From: Candidatus Zixiibacteriota bacterium
GTDB lineage: Bacteria; Zixibacteria; MSB-5A5; GN15; FEB-12
Assembly (NCBI GenBank): GCA_029860345.1
Contig: JAOUBJ010000003.1
Coordinates: 256,709-320,708, forward strand
Direction of reading: 5' to 3'
DNA: 64,000 bases
Below, in pieces: positions 23,193-34,976 of the stretch. A program made the translations under genes and the position numbers. The notes beneath the pieces were generated by a model. That model saw only the letters and a program-made list of their open reading frames with translations, was not told where the DNA came from and did not search any database. The stretch's first letter is position 1, and each line of letters opens with the position of its first letter.

Positions 23193-23444
23193 CAGGTTAT
23201 CCGCTGAGGACTTGGGCGGTATCTTTTGAGGTCTATTACTTGACAGCGGCTGCCTAATACACTTGATTTAGAGTACTGCGATTGAATTAAGTTGCTTCAC
23301 CCGGATCGACCGGCGAGCAGAATACGACTTTCTGGTGAACACCGTCCTCACCAGGTTGTTGCGCCCGCATGGAGTTAGATCTTCGGCACAGGATGCCGAG
23401 TGGAGTTTCGGCCGGACGGCAAATGGAAAAGGGAACCTGGAACA
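23193..23444. other. Short gene-free gap
   Basis: No repeat palindrome of the common families and no RNA gene is seen apart from a diverged IR-B half near 23393-23408. Confidence 0.4.
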
Positions 23445-23840
23445 ATGTATATAATCGAAAAAACGGAATATGGCTACCACATGACCTTTGGTGGTAAGAT
23501 ACTCGAAGACGAGATGGCTGCCTGGGTCGAGGAGTCAGTACAGGTGTTAGCCGAACAGCGGGGCAAATTCTCGGTGTTCGTGGATATGCGCACGCTCGAA
23601 CCGATTGCCTCGGAGTCCCAGGTGCAGATGCAGAAGGGACAACGGATGTACAAGCAGAAGGGGATGGAACGGTCGGTGGTTATTCTCGAAAGCGCGACTC
23701 TCACGCGCCAATTCCAACGCATCGCCAAACAGACCGGTATCCTGCTATGGGAACGGTACATCGATGCATCTCTGGTCAAAGACTGGGAGAAGGTGGCCCT
23801 GGACTGGATCAAGAACGGGGTCGAGCCGCAGGAGGCGTGA
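23445..23840 (+). CDS. SpoIIAA/STAS-like protein
   Basis: The 131-residue frame from ATG 23445 has the alternating strand/helix layout of SpoIIAA-like STAS proteins: YHMTFGGKILEDEMAAWVEE, then FSVFVDMRTLEPIAS, then RSVVILESATLTRQFQRIAK. The longer frame from 23400 would start in a repeat-like segment and is not used. Proteins of this type often bind lipids or act in stress signalling. It has no operon partner; function is open. Confidence 0.75.
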   Translation: MYIIEKTEYGYHMTFGGKILEDEMAAWVEESVQVLAEQRGKFSVFVDMRTLEPIASESQVQMQKGQRMYKQKGMERSVVILESATLTRQFQRIAKQTGILLWERYIDASLVKDWEKVALDWIKNGVEPQEA

Positions 23841-23955
23841 GGGCTATATCCCTTATCTGCCCAATGCCCATGCCTCGACTGTGCTCACCCTTCGACTCCG
23901 CTCAGAATGACATGGGCCCGACGCACGACCATGTACACCGCGCACAAGCCCCTCC

Positions 23956-24855
23956 CTAAATCAACGCCCCTTCCTCCCAGCCCAGCTTAATCAGTTCGAT
24001 TTTTGACGGGTCGGCATTACCCAGTTTATACCGCGTGTCGGCAAAGGCAATGTGATGGGCGGCCGGTTTGATCGGTTTGTCCTGATTGAAATGCTCTTTG
24101 CGCTTGGCGTTAAACAGACGCAGGCCGACACTGTCTACAGCCACCGGATCGGTACCGACAGCCAGCCCGCCATAGGTCCACACATAAGTAGTATCAAAGT
24201 GATGCGGGCCGACACCATGAAAGAGCGGTGTCAACAGCACCAACACATTCAGCCGTGTCTTTCCCTTAACAGCCGGCAGATCCCACAAAGTAGCCAGCGG
24301 CGCGCATGAGTTATCGTGATAGTTGGGCGGATTGGGATCGAACATGATGTAGTTCTTGATCAAACTACCCACCCCGGACCAGGCGTGGGTGCGCATCGGG
24401 CGGGCATTGATCAATGCTGTCGCTTTCTTAAAGAGAGGATTATTCAGCACACCACGATCATCGATACCGATTCTTTCCTCGGGCACACCCGCATCCATAA
24501 CGCGCCGCTTGATAGCCTGCTCAACCTGGGTGGTGGTGGGCAAAGGTTCCCATACGTTGGTTTTGATCCCAACGTTGTCATGCGGTTTGATCATTGACTT
24601 GAAACAGGCCACCGGATCGTCTTTGTCGAAAAGCTTCATCACCGCCTGGTCGAGCATCGTCTGAATGACCTCACCGTTGATCTTCCCTTTGGCATCGACC
24701 GCGGCCGCATCACGTATCAAAACGACCCGCGACTTGTCAGGTTCGGTGATAATCTCCTCTGCCACGGCCGGCAGACCAAGGGCCACGCCAACGGCGGCGC
24801 CTGAGACTCCTTTTACAAAATCTCGTCGGGTAATCCGATGGGTTTTCTTATTCAT
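23956..24855 (-). CDS. Tat-exported DUF362-family protein
   Basis: The 299-residue protein starts at ATG 24855, where GGAGAGGA lies 6 bases upstream. It has a Tat signal (RITRRDFVKGVSGAAVGVAL) and then a DUF362 domain (RVVLIRDAAAVD, VGIKTNVWEPLP, GGLAVGTDPVAVDSVGLRL). No ferredoxin-type Cys motif is seen, unlike many DUF362 proteins. The start overlaps the end of the DUF6599-like gene by 8 bases. Tat export implies folding, perhaps with cofactor, before transport. Confidence 0.88.
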   Translation of the reverse strand: MNKKTHRITRRDFVKGVSGAAVGVALGLPAVAEEIITEPDKSRVVLIRDAAAVDAKGKINGEVIQTMLDQAVMKLFDKDDPVACFKSMIKPHDNVGIKTNVWEPLPTTTQVEQAIKRRVMDAGVPEERIGIDDRGVLNNPLFKKATALINARPMRTHAWSGVGSLIKNYIMFDPNPPNYHDNSCAPLATLWDLPAVKGKTRLNVLVLLTPLFHGVGPHHFDTTYVWTYGGLAVGTDPVAVDSVGLRLFNAKRKEHFNQDKPIKPAAHHIAFADTRYKLGNADPSKIELIKLGWEEGALI

Positions 24856-25801
24856 GGTCGTCCTCTCCAAGCATCCCGGCTTTTTTCAGATTCGCCTTCA
24901 TATTTCCTATGAGTTCCAGCGCTGTTTCACTGTCGACGGCATCAAAACAGATTGTGAGATAATTGTCAGCTTGTGTTGAGGCAACCCACTTATCGGTTTC
25001 GATCATAACGGCGTCACCGTTCGCAGTTTCAGGCACATAGTTGTCTATAAAACTTTGGCGTGCCGCCTTCGCGTCGCTTGTTGTTGGGTACTCGATGCAC
25101 AACAAGTGCGTCGTACCCGGTTCATACGAGGCCAGCACGGCGTTGGTATGTTCGGTCAAATTGAGAATATTCTGCTCGGCCAGAAAATAATGATAGTTCA
25201 GCGATGGATGGATGTGAAAAAACCGTTCGGTGAACCTGATGAGGTTGTTTGCAGGCAGAAGCGATATCAGAGCTGGAATTGTCCCAGCGGGCGGTAGCCT
25301 TTCGGCCATTGCTCGGGCCAACGAGTCAATCGCGGTTTTCACATCATCGGATGATTTATAGGCAACGACGCAAACGTAATACCTGTCCTGCCAAAAACAG
25401 AGCACACTGCCGCGCCGTTCAAAGGCTGAACCTATGCCCGGCTCCTCCGACTCACGTGTATAGCTGAACACACCAAATGCATCGTCGGACGACCCCATAT
25501 CGAAGATTTCAACCGTAATCTCCGGCGCGTCCGGTTTCGTGTAGCGATGCACGGTTACTTCTTGAAAGGCATACGAACGATAGACCTCGCCGGCGCCGTT
25601 GATATAATCAAAGATCGATTCACGGTCGTAGGTTTCAACGCTGTCGGCGGCTCGCCAGCCCATGATTTCATTGGGGGGTGCTATTGCCGAGGTCATGTCT
25701 TCTCCCGGTTCGGAGCAGACAGACAGCAGCGTTGCCGATACTGCGGCCAGTGATAGTACAATCGCCTTGAATCGAGTCCTGCCATACATCGTTCCCATCA
25801 T
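24848..25801 (-). CDS. Exported DUF6599-like protein
   Basis: The 317-residue product has a signal peptide (VLSLAAVSATLLSVCSEPG, possibly a lipoprotein Cys at the end). It shows the pattern of the DUF6599 family: YDRESIFDYINGAGEVYRSY near residues 58-77 and FDMGSSDDAFGVFSYTRE. It is translated just before the DUF362 protein, and the pair recurs as neighbours in other genomes to my knowledge, which points to a joint periplasmic task. The first ATG and one at codon 5 are both possible. Confidence 0.75.
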   Translation of the reverse strand: MMGTMYGRTRFKAIVLSLAAVSATLLSVCSEPGEDMTSAIAPPNEIMGWRAADSVETYDRESIFDYINGAGEVYRSYAFQEVTVHRYTKPDAPEITVEIFDMGSSDDAFGVFSYTRESEEPGIGSAFERRGSVLCFWQDRYYVCVVAYKSSDDVKTAIDSLARAMAERLPPAGTIPALISLLPANNLIRFTERFFHIHPSLNYHYFLAEQNILNLTEHTNAVLASYEPGTTHLLCIEYPTTSDAKAARQSFIDNYVPETANGDAVMIETDKWVASTQADNYLTICFDAVDSETALELIGNMKANLKKAGMLGEDDHE

Positions 25802-25829
25802 CCTACTTCTAAACTCGGCATTTCATCGC

Positions 25830-27794
25830 TCAGTCCTCTTCGTACTGCCGCTTGATTCGACCCAGCACATCGGGATCGGCCAGCGTGGTGGTATCTCCGA
25901 GGATTTTGCCGGTGGCAATATCGCGCAACAGACGGCGCATGATTTTTCCGGAACGTGTCTTGGGCAACTCAGGAGCGTAGATTATCCGCTCCGGACGAGC
26001 GATAGCACCGATCTTGCGAGCGACAAACTCCTTCAGTCGCGCCACCGTTTTGTCGTCGAACTCAAGCGAACCGGCCAGCGTCACGAAAGCTACCAGACAC
26101 TCCCCTTTCAAGTCGTGTGGCACACCGACCACGGCTGCCTCGACCACGGTGTCATGCTCAACCAAAGCCGATTCGACTTCCATAGTCGAGATGCGATGTC
26201 CGGCTGTGTTGATAACATCGTCGACTCGACCCAGAATCCAGAAGTACTTTCCTTTATCGATCTTGGCGCCGTCACCGGGAAAATAAACGCCCGGCCATTT
26301 TGACCAGTAGGTCTCGACAAATCGCTCACGGTCGCCCCAAATACCGCGCAGCATGCCCGGCCATGGTTTGGTGATGGCCAGATATCCGCCACCATGTTTG
26401 ACTTCCTTGCCCTGTTCATCGAGGATCTTTGCTTCGATACCGGGGAAAGTATGTGTCGCCGAACCCGGCTTGGTGGTCGTTACGCCGGGTAGCGGTGTGA
26501 TCAGGATGTGGCCGGTCTCGGTCTGCCACCAGGTGTCGACCACGGGACAGCGCTTTGCTCCGATCACTTCGTGGTACCACATCCAGGCTTCGGGATTAAT
26601 CGGCTCCCCGACCGTGCCCAGAAGGCGCAGCGATGACAGATCATGTTTGCCCGACCACTCCTCACCCCATTTCATGAAAGCGCGAATAGCCGTCGGTGCA
26701 GTGTAGAACACGTTGACGCCGTAGTCCTCGACAATCTGCCAGAAGCGATCACGATCCGGCCAGTCCGGCGAACCCTCGTACATCACCTGGGTGGCGCCGT
26801 TGGCCGTAGGACCGTACACGAGGTATGAGTGCCCGGTCACCCAGCCGACGTCGGCCGTACACCAGAAGACGTCGTCATCTTTGAGATCAAAAACCAACTT
26901 ACTTGTTGCATAAACGCCGGTCAGGTAGCCGCCGCAGGTGTGCAGGATACCTTTCGGCTTACCGGTGGTGCCCGATGTGTACAGTATGAATAACGGGTCC
27001 TCTGAATCCATGTAGACCGGCGGACAGAAATTGTCGGCTTCCTGCATAAGCCTGTGATACCAGTGGTCGCGACCTTCTTTGAACCTGAGCAGGAAGTCAC
27101 CACGCTTGACGATGACAACGTGTTCGATTGACGGACAATCAGCCAAAGCCACGTCGGCGTCGTGTTTCAACGGGATGATCTGGCCGCGACGGTAGCCACC
27201 ATCGGCGGTTATCAGAAGTTTTGCTTCCAGGTCAACGATGCGATCACGCAACGACTCCGGCGAAAAACCACCGAACACGACCGAATGAATCGCTCCCACA
27301 CGCGCGCAGGCCAGACAGGCTATCATCAGTTCCGGGATCATCGGCAAGTAGATAGCTACCCGATCACCTTTTTCGATACCCAGTTTTTTGAGCACATTGG
27401 CAAATTTGTTAACTTGTCGGTAGAGTTCGAAGTAGGTCATGGTGCGGCGGTCACCCGGCTCACCTTCCCATATTAAGGCTGCCTTGTTGCGTCGTCCGCC
27501 CTCGATATGCTGATCAAGACAGCTTTCGGTTACGTTCAGTTTGCCGCCGACAAACCACTTTGCGTCCGGTGCTTTGAAGCTCAAGGTCTGCCGCCATTTT
27601 TTCTTCCACACCAGTTCTTTGGCCATTCCCGCCCAGAACTTTTCGGGATCGCGAGCGGCGGCGGCGTGGATTCCTTTCTTGGCATTGGCCGTTTTGGCGA
27701 AACCGGCTGGCGGTTTGAACGAACGTCTCTCGGTCAACAGCGTGTCAATAGTTGCTTTGGACGATTGCTTTTTTGGTTTCTTGCTGGCCGGCAT
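25830..27794 (-). CDS. acs: Acetyl-CoA synthetase
   Basis: The start ATG at 27794 has GGAG 6 bases upstream and gives 654 residues, the usual length. AMP-forming motifs are present: [36 protein letters not shown], and a C-terminal [17 protein letters not shown] whose Lys is the normal acetylation/regulation site. The enzyme makes acetyl-CoA from acetate, ATP and CoA in the cytosol. It precedes the DUF6599-like gene by 28 bases on the same strand, so they may be co-transcribed. Confidence 0.97.
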   Translation of the reverse strand: MPASKKPKKQSSKATIDTLLTERRSFKPPAGFAKTANAKKGIHAAAARDPEKFWAGMAKELVWKKKWRQTLSFKAPDAKWFVGGKLNVTESCLDQHIEGGRRNKAALIWEGEPGDRRTMTYFELYRQVNKFANVLKKLGIEKGDRVAIYLPMIPELMIACLACARVGAIHSVVFGGFSPESLRDRIVDLEAKLLITADGGYRRGQIIPLKHDADVALADCPSIEHVVIVKRGDFLLRFKEGRDHWYHRLMQEADNFCPPVYMDSEDPLFILYTSGTTGKPKGILHTCGGYLTGVYATSKLVFDLKDDDVFWCTADVGWVTGHSYLVYGPTANGATQVMYEGSPDWPDRDRFWQIVEDYGVNVFYTAPTAIRAFMKWGEEWSGKHDLSSLRLLGTVGEPINPEAWMWYHEVIGAKRCPVVDTWWQTETGHILITPLPGVTTTKPGSATHTFPGIEAKILDEQGKEVKHGGGYLAITKPWPGMLRGIWGDRERFVETYWSKWPGVYFPGDGAKIDKGKYFWILGRVDDVINTAGHRISTMEVESALVEHDTVVEAAVVGVPHDLKGECLVAFVTLAGSLEFDDKTVARLKEFVARKIGAIARPERIIYAPELPKTRSGKIMRRLLRDIATGKILGDTTTLADPDVLGRIKRQYEED

Positions 27795-27833
27795 TCTGGT
27801 CTCCATACTTTCAGGTAATGGCCGTTGTTGGAT

Positions 27834-27860
27834 ATTGTACGTCCGGGTCAACGAAGTCAA
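27834..27860 (-). promoter_or_regulatory. Possible acs promoter
   Basis: Minus strand reads TTGACT (27860-27855), a short 15-base spacer, and TACAAT (27839-27834). The hexamers are good but the spacing is tight. Confidence 0.3.
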
Positions 27861-28447
27861 GAATTATAATGCGTGGCGGCTCACACAATGTCGTTGTGGT
27901 GACAGAGTCTTCAGACTCGGCCATGAATAAGATCTCACGGGTGGTGTTGGGCGACCCCGCCCGACACCTTTCTTCCAACTAGCTGGCTGTCAGGCGAGTC
28001 ACCTGACAGCACGTTCATCGCGAATCACTTCAATGTCATACCGAGCGGAGTCGAGGTATGAAACTTTTCGACATCCGGACTGAAGTCCGGGCCACCCGGC
28101 AACAAAACACCCGCGCGATCTGAAGATCACGCGGGCACAATTCGTAGGTCAGGTCCTTCACGGACCTGACGAAAAAGTCAGGACCACAAGGGTCCTGACC
28201 TACTACTGTCAACATAGGCGGGTTCACGCCGCGGCGCGCAGGCGAAGACGGACCCGCCCTACTGTTCACTGGTGGTGTTGGGCGACCCCGCCCGACACCC
28301 GCGTCTAATCTGAAGATGGATTCCCGCCTGCGCGGGAATGACAGAAAGAGTGCGGGAATGACAGAAAGAGTGCGGGAATGACAAATGGCGCGCCGGAATG
28401 ACAAATGGCGGGCAGGTATGACAATTGTTGAATAACGCGCGATGCAC
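27861..28447. repeat. Dense cluster of palindromic repeats
   Basis: No gene is seen. It holds IR-F (27940-27969, 28268-28298), IR-C (27987-28009), IR-B (28033-28060), IR-D (28110-28135), IR-E (28143-28204), IR-G (28210-28262) and IR-A (28317-28342), followed by the 20-bp tandem array. Confidence 0.8.
28331..28430. repeat. Tandem array, five 20-bp units
   Basis: Units begin with GCGGGAATGACAGAAAGAG-type sequence and drift toward GGCAGGTATGACAATTGTTG. The array starts from the right arm of an IR-A copy, so it seems to have grown from half a palindrome. Confidence 0.8.
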
Positions 28448-28467
28448 AAAAAACCGATTTATCGGTT
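28448..28467 (-). terminator. Terminator of the ATP synthase operon
   Basis: Minus-strand RNA forms AACCGAU/AUCGGUU with a two-base gap, then six U; it overlaps the atpC stop codon. The tight hairpin sits exactly at the operon end. Confidence 0.75.
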
Positions 28468-28879
28468 ACCTGTGCGTTTCTTTGTAGACTTTGATACGGT
28501 TGGCGGCGCGTTCGACAGCAGCCCGCACCGAAGGCAAATCGATATCAGTTTCACCGGCACCGGCCGAGACGAGACGGTTCCTCTCACGATCGTAGGCAGC
28601 CTGCGCCCGTTCGATGTCTATATCGTCGCCGAACTCGGCAGCATCGGCCAATAGCGTGGCAACATTGTTGGAGACTTCCAGAAAGCCGCCTGAGACTGCG
28701 GTGATTTTCACCCGGTCGTCGGCATCGCGAAACTCGATCCGACCCGGCTTGAGAGCCGTGATCAACGGCGCGTGATTGGACAGCACACCGAGGTATCCCT
28801 CGGTGCCGGGCACAACCAACGACTTTATATCCGCCTCGAAAAACGTCTTTTCGGGTGTGACTATCGACAATCGAAACAT
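28466..28879 (-). CDS. atpC: ATP synthase F1 subunit epsilon
   Basis: The 137-residue protein starts MFRLSIVTPEKTFFEADIKS and contains VPGTEGYLGVLSNHAPLITA, the classic epsilon start, followed by a C-terminal helical hairpin (about residues 88-135). It links the rotor to F1 and restrains ATP hydrolysis. It is the last gene of the operon, 6 bases after atpD. Confidence 0.97.
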   Translation of the reverse strand: MFRLSIVTPEKTFFEADIKSLVVPGTEGYLGVLSNHAPLITALKPGRIEFRDADDRVKITAVSGGFLEVSNNVATLLADAAEFGDDIDIERAQAAYDRERNRLVSAGAGETDIDLPSVRAAVERAANRIKVYKETHR

Positions 28880-28885
28880 TTTCGC

Positions 28886-30295
<1,410 letters not shown>

Positions 30296-30334
30296 CTAAA
30301 CTCCGTTATGTCAAAACACTCATATTCATATTTG

Positions 30335-31213
30335 CTAACCCTTCAGCGCTTCGGCACCGGAGACAACCTCAAGCAACTCCTTGGTGATCTGCGCCTGACG
30401 GGCTTTGTTGTATTCGAGGGTCAACGCCTGGATCATTTCACCGGCGTTGGTGGTGGCGGCGTTCATGGCAATCATCCGACTGCCGTGCTCACTGGCGAAC
30501 GAATCAGCCAGCGCCGTTACCATTTTGGTTGTGGCATAACCGGGCATCAAAGCAGCATAAATCTGCTCGGCGTCCGGCTCAAAAATGTATTCACCGCTGC
30601 CGGCTGAGTGGTCGTCATCATCATCGGGTAATTCCGGCGGCGGGATCGGCAGGTAGTCCTGCCACGTCACTTTATACTTGGCCATGGATACAAACTGTGT
30701 ATACAACAGGCTGATATGGTCGGTCTCGCCTTCAACGAAGCGGTCGGTCAGAAAGGCTACCACCTCGCGCGCCCGGTTGTAGTCAAGACTGCCACCCCAG
30801 TCACCCCAAAAGCGTTGGATGGGAGTGGAGCGACGTTTGAAAAAGTCGTTCCCCTTTTTGCCGATGGTGATCAGATCCAGATCCTCGGCTTGGTGTTTTT
30901 CGATCCAACCGCTAGCCTGCCTGATGATATTGGAGTTGAATGATCCGCAGAAACCACGATCGGACGTAACTACCACCAGGGTGCGTTTCTTGATCTCTCG
31001 TTGTTCGAAATAGGGGTGCACAATTTCGCCGGTGGAGGCACCGGCCAGATGGCTCAGCATCTCGTCCATCTTGGCCGCATACGGACGCGCCTCTTCGATG
31101 CGCTGTTGGGCACGCCGTAGCTTGGCCGCCGCCACCATCTCCATGGCGTTGGTGATCCGTTGCGTCGATACGACGGTGCGAATAGATTTTTTTACTTCAC
31201 GAAGCGTAGCCAT
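30335..31213 (-). CDS. atpG: ATP synthase F1 subunit gamma
   Basis: The 292-residue central-stalk subunit starts MATLREVKKSIRTVVSTQRI and ends ARQAQITKELLEVVSGAEAL, both conserved. A short acidic insertion (LPDDDDDHSAG) lies near residue 200, where length varies between species. It follows the unexpected barrel gene by 27 bases. Confidence 0.98.
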   Translation of the reverse strand: MATLREVKKSIRTVVSTQRITNAMEMVAAAKLRRAQQRIEEARPYAAKMDEMLSHLAGASTGEIVHPYFEQREIKKRTLVVVTSDRGFCGSFNSNIIRQASGWIEKHQAEDLDLITIGKKGNDFFKRRSTPIQRFWGDWGGSLDYNRAREVVAFLTDRFVEGETDHISLLYTQFVSMAKYKVTWQDYLPIPPPELPDDDDDHSAGSGEYIFEPDAEQIYAALMPGYATTKMVTALADSFASEHGSRMIAMNAATTNAGEMIQALTLEYNKARQAQITKELLEVVSGAEALKG

Positions 31214-31240
31214 AGGCGCGTCTCTGAATACTCCTAACGA

Positions 31241-31918
31241 TCAAAATGCAACCCCTATCATGAGCGCAAAGGCGCCGTTCTTGACATCCAGCGCTTGCCC
31301 GGATTCCCAGGCCATCGGGAAGTCGAGCTCATCAAGGAACACATCCACAAAATCGAAAGGTGGAACATCCTCAAAGGCCTTTGACAATCCGAGAGTAACC
31401 CGGGCGTCGATCACCAAAGCAACACCCCCGGTGGCCAAATCTATGCCGCCGCCGATAACCAAGCCTACATCATTTGACTTTTCATTGGCGATATCCAGGC
31501 TGGCCGATTGACCACCGGCCTCAACTGTAAATTCGGCTTTCTGAGCAAAAGCTACCGCCGGACCGACAAACAGGAATGGTTGCATTTCTCCGGTCGTCGG
31601 AAAAGTGTACTTCAAAAGCACGGGGATTTCAAAATAGTTCAGGTTAAACTTGGCCGTCACACCACCTAAGTCTCCCTTGCTCCCTTTTTGAGCAAAGAGC
31701 GCTTCGGGCTGTATGGCCAGATTGGGCGCAATGTTGAGCTTCACAAATCCGCCGGCAACCAGACCGACTCTCGAATCAAACCCTTCAGAGTCGGCGCCGG
31801 TCAGATTAGATACGTTCAATCCGCCCTTGACACCGAACCCGACTTGTGCTACCGCCGGAACGGTCAGCACCAGTGCCGCCACCAGCGACAATACCATCAG
31901 TCTTGCCAACAGGTTCAT
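31241..31918 (-). CDS. Outer-membrane beta-barrel protein (PorT-like) inside the ATP synthase operon
   Basis: The 225-residue protein has a signal peptide (residues 1-24, ending AVAQ) and then amphipathic strands ending in Phe (MIGVAF), the hallmark of outer-membrane barrels. Its pattern GFGVKGGLNVSNLTG and IQPEALFAQKGSKG fits the PF13568/PorT group. It lies between atpA and atpG on the same strand, with 27 and 83 bases to its neighbours and no separate promoter recognised, so it probably rides on the atp transcript. Nothing suggests a role in ATP synthesis. Confidence 0.88.
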   Translation of the reverse strand: MNLLARLMVLSLVAALVLTVPAVAQVGFGVKGGLNVSNLTGADSEGFDSRVGLVAGGFVKLNIAPNLAIQPEALFAQKGSKGDLGGVTAKFNLNYFEIPVLLKYTFPTTGEMQPFLFVGPAVAFAQKAEFTVEAGGQSASLDIANEKSNDVGLVIGGGIDLATGGVALVIDARVTLGLSKAFEDVPPFDFVDVFLDELDFPMAWESGQALDVKNGAFALMIGVAF

Positions 31919-32001
31919 AACTTTTCTCCTTGCACAAACCTCTCTGCGCTTTGTTTCAACCGACGTAGCCAGGTCCTTTGGCCGTCGCGACTTCGGTCTC
32001 G

Positions 32002-33513
32002 CTACGCCTTAAACTGCGGCTTGAACTCTTCGACGGCCGCTTTAAGTTTGTCGCTCATCGCATCGGAGATTTTCATCTCCTTGTCGAGTGTATGTTCGAT
32101 ATCCGGGTACTTCTTTTCGCAGAAGGCCAGGAATTCATCACCGAAACGCAACAGCGCTGCGGTTTCGATATTATCAAGATAGCCGTTGGTGCCTGCCCAG
32201 ATCAACATCACTTGTCGACTCACCGGAATCGGCTCGTACTGACCCTGCTTGAGTAGCTCTACCATCTTCTCGCCACGGTTGAGCTGCTTGAGCGTGGCTT
32301 CATCCAGATCGGACCCGAACTGCGTAAAAGCAGCCAACTCACGATACTGAGCCAGGTCCAGCTTGAGCGATCCCGCTACCTGTTTCATCATCTTGGTCTG
32401 AGCATTACCACCGACACGGGAGACTGAGATACCGACGTTAATAGCCGGACGGATACCGGCGAAAAACAATTCACCTTCGAGGAATATCTGTCCATCGGTG
32501 ATCGAAATCACGTTAGTGGGAATGTAGGCCGATACGTCACCGGCCTGCGTTTCAATAATCGGCAGGGCGGTCAGGGACCCGCCGCCCAATTCGTCGGAGA
32601 GTTTCGAGGCCCGCTCCAACAGGCGTGAGTGACAATAAAAAATATCACCGGGATAGGCTTCACGGCCCGGCGGACGACGTAACAACAACGACAATTGTCG
32701 ATACGCCTGCGCCTGCTTGGACAGATCGTCATAGATACACAACGAGTGTTTGCCGTTGTACATGAACTCCTCGCCCATGGCGCAACCGGCGTAGGGAGCG
32801 ATGTACTGTAGCGGCGCCGGGTCGGTCGCACTGGCCATCACCACGGTAGTGTATTCCATGGCGCCATACTTCTCCAGCGTCTGCACCACCTGGGCGACCG
32901 TGGATGATTTCTGACCCACGGCCACATAGATGCAATACACATCGGTGTTCTTCTGGTTGATAATAGTGTCGATAGCCAGAGCCGTTTTGCCGGTCTGACG
33001 GTCGCCGATTATCAACTCACGCTGACCGCGGCCGATCGGGATCATCGAATCGATCGCCTTCAGTCCGGTCTGCAGCGGTTCTTTCACCGGTTGACGTTCG
33101 ATAACGCCGGGGGCGCGTCCTTCGATCACGCGGAACTTGTCGGTCACAATCGGACCCTTGCCGTCCAGCGGCTCACCGAGCGGATTGACCACCCGACCCA
33201 AAAGCGCTTCACCCACCGGCACACTGGCCACCTTGCCGGTGCGCCTGACCGTGTCGCCCTCGTGAATATGTGTGTCGGAACCAAAAATGGCCGCGCCGAC
33301 ATTGTCCGCTTCGAGGTTGAGCACCAAACCAATAATGTCGCCGGGGAACTCGATCAATTCGGACATCTGCACATCCTCAAGACCCCAGATTCGGGCGATA
33401 CCGTCGCCAACTTGAAGCACGGTGCCGACCGACTCCATCTCCAACTTGGTTTCGTACTTCTCAAGCTCTTTTTTTATAACCGATGATACTTCTTCAGGGT
33501 TGAGACCCATCAT
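32002..33513 (-). CDS. atpA: ATP synthase F1 subunit alpha
   Basis: The 503-residue subunit has the P-loop [13 protein letters not shown], the [18 protein letters not shown] start, and the Arg-finger region [13 protein letters not shown]. Length is typical. It is followed, unusually, by a barrel gene rather than atpG. Confidence 0.99.
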   Translation of the reverse strand: MMGLNPEEVSSVIKKELEKYETKLEMESVGTVLQVGDGIARIWGLEDVQMSELIEFPGDIIGLVLNLEADNVGAAIFGSDTHIHEGDTVRRTGKVASVPVGEALLGRVVNPLGEPLDGKGPIVTDKFRVIEGRAPGVIERQPVKEPLQTGLKAIDSMIPIGRGQRELIIGDRQTGKTALAIDTIINQKNTDVYCIYVAVGQKSSTVAQVVQTLEKYGAMEYTTVVMASATDPAPLQYIAPYAGCAMGEEFMYNGKHSLCIYDDLSKQAQAYRQLSLLLRRPPGREAYPGDIFYCHSRLLERASKLSDELGGGSLTALPIIETQAGDVSAYIPTNVISITDGQIFLEGELFFAGIRPAINVGISVSRVGGNAQTKMMKQVAGSLKLDLAQYRELAAFTQFGSDLDEATLKQLNRGEKMVELLKQGQYEPIPVSRQVMLIWAGTNGYLDNIETAALLRFGDEFLAFCEKKYPDIEHTLDKEMKISDAMSDKLKAAVEEFKPQFKA

Positions 33514-33570
33514 CGAACTCCTATCGTTACTCAGCTATATCTTTCGCAATAAACCGTTCTTTCGCCGTAC

Positions 33571-34119
33571 TCAATGCACGCGCACTTTGGCCAATTGTCC
33601 TTCGAGAACATCCAGCCCGCGTCGGACCGAACCGTCGATGATTTCATTGTGCAGGATTATCACCATGCCGGCGATAATACCCGGATCGATTTTCAATTCT
33701 AACTCAATAGTCATGCCGGTGCGCGCGGCGAGTTTCTCTATGAGTTTCTGACGTTCTGTGTCATTGATAGCCACAGCCGTCATCACCGTCACCAGAGCAA
33801 TACCCCGTGCGGCTTTCACCAGCCGGATAAACTCACCGATAATGTCGTGCAAGTGTTGGATGCGATGCTTGTTGACCAGCACGACCAGAAACTCCACCAG
33901 GAGCCGGTCCAACCGATCGGTAAAGACATCGCGCACCAAAGCCAATTTGTGTTCATCCAGGACATGCGGCGCTACCAGAAAATCGAGCAATGTAGAATCA
34001 TCTCTCAGGAACTCTCCCAGCTCCCTGAGCTGATCGTGGGATTGCTCGATCAGGTTCTTCTCGGTCACTGAGAGGAACAGACCACCGGCATACTTTTTGG
34101 CAACTTCCTGGGCTAACAC
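33571..34119 (-). CDS. atpH: ATP synthase F1 subunit delta
   Basis: The 182-residue protein has the OSCP/delta layout: helical N-terminal domain starting VAKKYAGGLFLSVTEK and C-terminal signature VELKIDPGIIAGMVIILHNE-like segment ending in GQLAKVR. It joins F1 to the b stalk. It lies 6 bases after atpF. Confidence 0.95.
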   Translation of the reverse strand: MLAQEVAKKYAGGLFLSVTEKNLIEQSHDQLRELGEFLRDDSTLLDFLVAPHVLDEHKLALVRDVFTDRLDRLLVEFLVVLVNKHRIQHLHDIIGEFIRLVKAARGIALVTVMTAVAINDTERQKLIEKLAARTGMTIELELKIDPGIIAGMVIILHNEIIDGSVRRGLDVLEGQLAKVRVH

Positions 34120-34125
34120 CTGGCT

Positions 34126-34620
34126 TTACACTTTCTCCACATTATCAAGGAAACCGCCGATCAACTCACGATGCTTGGCGTCATCGAGTTTAACATTGAT
34201 GATTTTCTCGGCCGCCGTGATGGTCATATTGACCATATCATTTTTGAGTTGCACTTTGGCTTTAGCCACATCGCGTTCGAGGTCGACCTGGGCCTTTTCG
34301 CTCATTGCCAGAGCTTCCACGCGCGCCTCAGCCTCGATCTCCTTGGCCATCTTCTTACCCTCGTCAACCGCCTCGACCAGCGCGTCCCGACTAATTGAGT
34401 CGATTTCTTTCAGCTTGGTTTCATACTCAGCCGCCAGTTGTGCCACCTTCTCTTGTTCCAGTTCAATATCTTTGAACTCCTGCTCAATTTTGTTGCGCCT
34501 GTCCTCCATCAGTTTCAACAGAGGACCCCACGCATACTTTTTGAGCACCCAGAAGGTGATCAGAAAACCGGCCGCATGAGTAAGTAGCTGCGGCAGTTCC
34601 GGGATTATCTGAATGTCCAT
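34126..34620 (-). CDS. atpF: ATP synthase Fo subunit b
   Basis: The 164-residue peripheral-stalk subunit has one N-terminal membrane span (LLTHAAGFLITFWVLKKYAW) and a long charged helix rich in Glu, Ala and Lys that continues to the end. Only one b-type gene is present, so the stalk is probably a homodimer. Confidence 0.96.
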   Translation of the reverse strand: MDIQIIPELPQLLTHAAGFLITFWVLKKYAWGPLLKLMEDRRNKIEQEFKDIELEQEKVAQLAAEYETKLKEIDSISRDALVEAVDEGKKMAKEIEAEARVEALAMSEKAQVDLERDVAKAKVQLKNDMVNMTITAAEKIINVKLDDAKHRELIGGFLDNVEKV

Positions 34621-34676
34621 GACACATAGTCAAGTCTGACCCGAAAGGAAGCCGGGGGCTCCCGATCAGATCGTAC

Positions 34677-34913
34677 TTAACCGAGCTTTCCCATGGCTGT
34701 GAAGAAAGCGATGAAGACATAAATCGTCAGCGCTTCGATAAAGGCAGCGCCGATAATCATCGCAATCTGAATCTTGCCGGCAGCTTCCGGCTGGCGACCC
34801 ATAGCTTCCATCGCCGAGCCGACAGCCCGACCGATACCAAGGGCCGAACCGGCTGCGGCCAAACCAAGACCGAGAGGCGCCGCGAGAGCCAACATTGAAC
34901 CATAGAATTCCAT
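34677..34913 (-). CDS. atpE: ATP synthase Fo subunit c
   Basis: The 78-residue hairpin has the polar loop [10 protein letters not shown] and the ion-carrying Glu in [13 protein letters not shown]. The helix-1 Gln and the Ser-Thr pair after Glu that mark Na+-binding rings are missing, so protons are the likely coupling ion. AGGAGG lies just upstream of the ATG, in line with the high copy number needed. Confidence 0.97.
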   Translation of the reverse strand: MEFYGSMLALAAPLGLGLAAAGSALGIGRAVGSAMEAMGRQPEAAGKIQIAMIIGAAFIEALTIYVFIAFFTAMGKLG

Positions 34914-34976
34914 TTTGTCCTCCTAAGAGAATCTCTAACGTTGTCAATTAACTTTATCTTCTTATCTCAAACCAAC

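Noticed and set aside
28036-28449. Minus-strand frame of 137 codons
   Set aside because: It consists of translated palindromic repeats (for example repeated CHSR-type strings) and has no domain.
34677-34913. Sodium-coupled ATP synthase
   Set aside because: The c subunit lacks the Gln and the Ser-Thr pair around the ion-binding Glu, so proton coupling is more likely.
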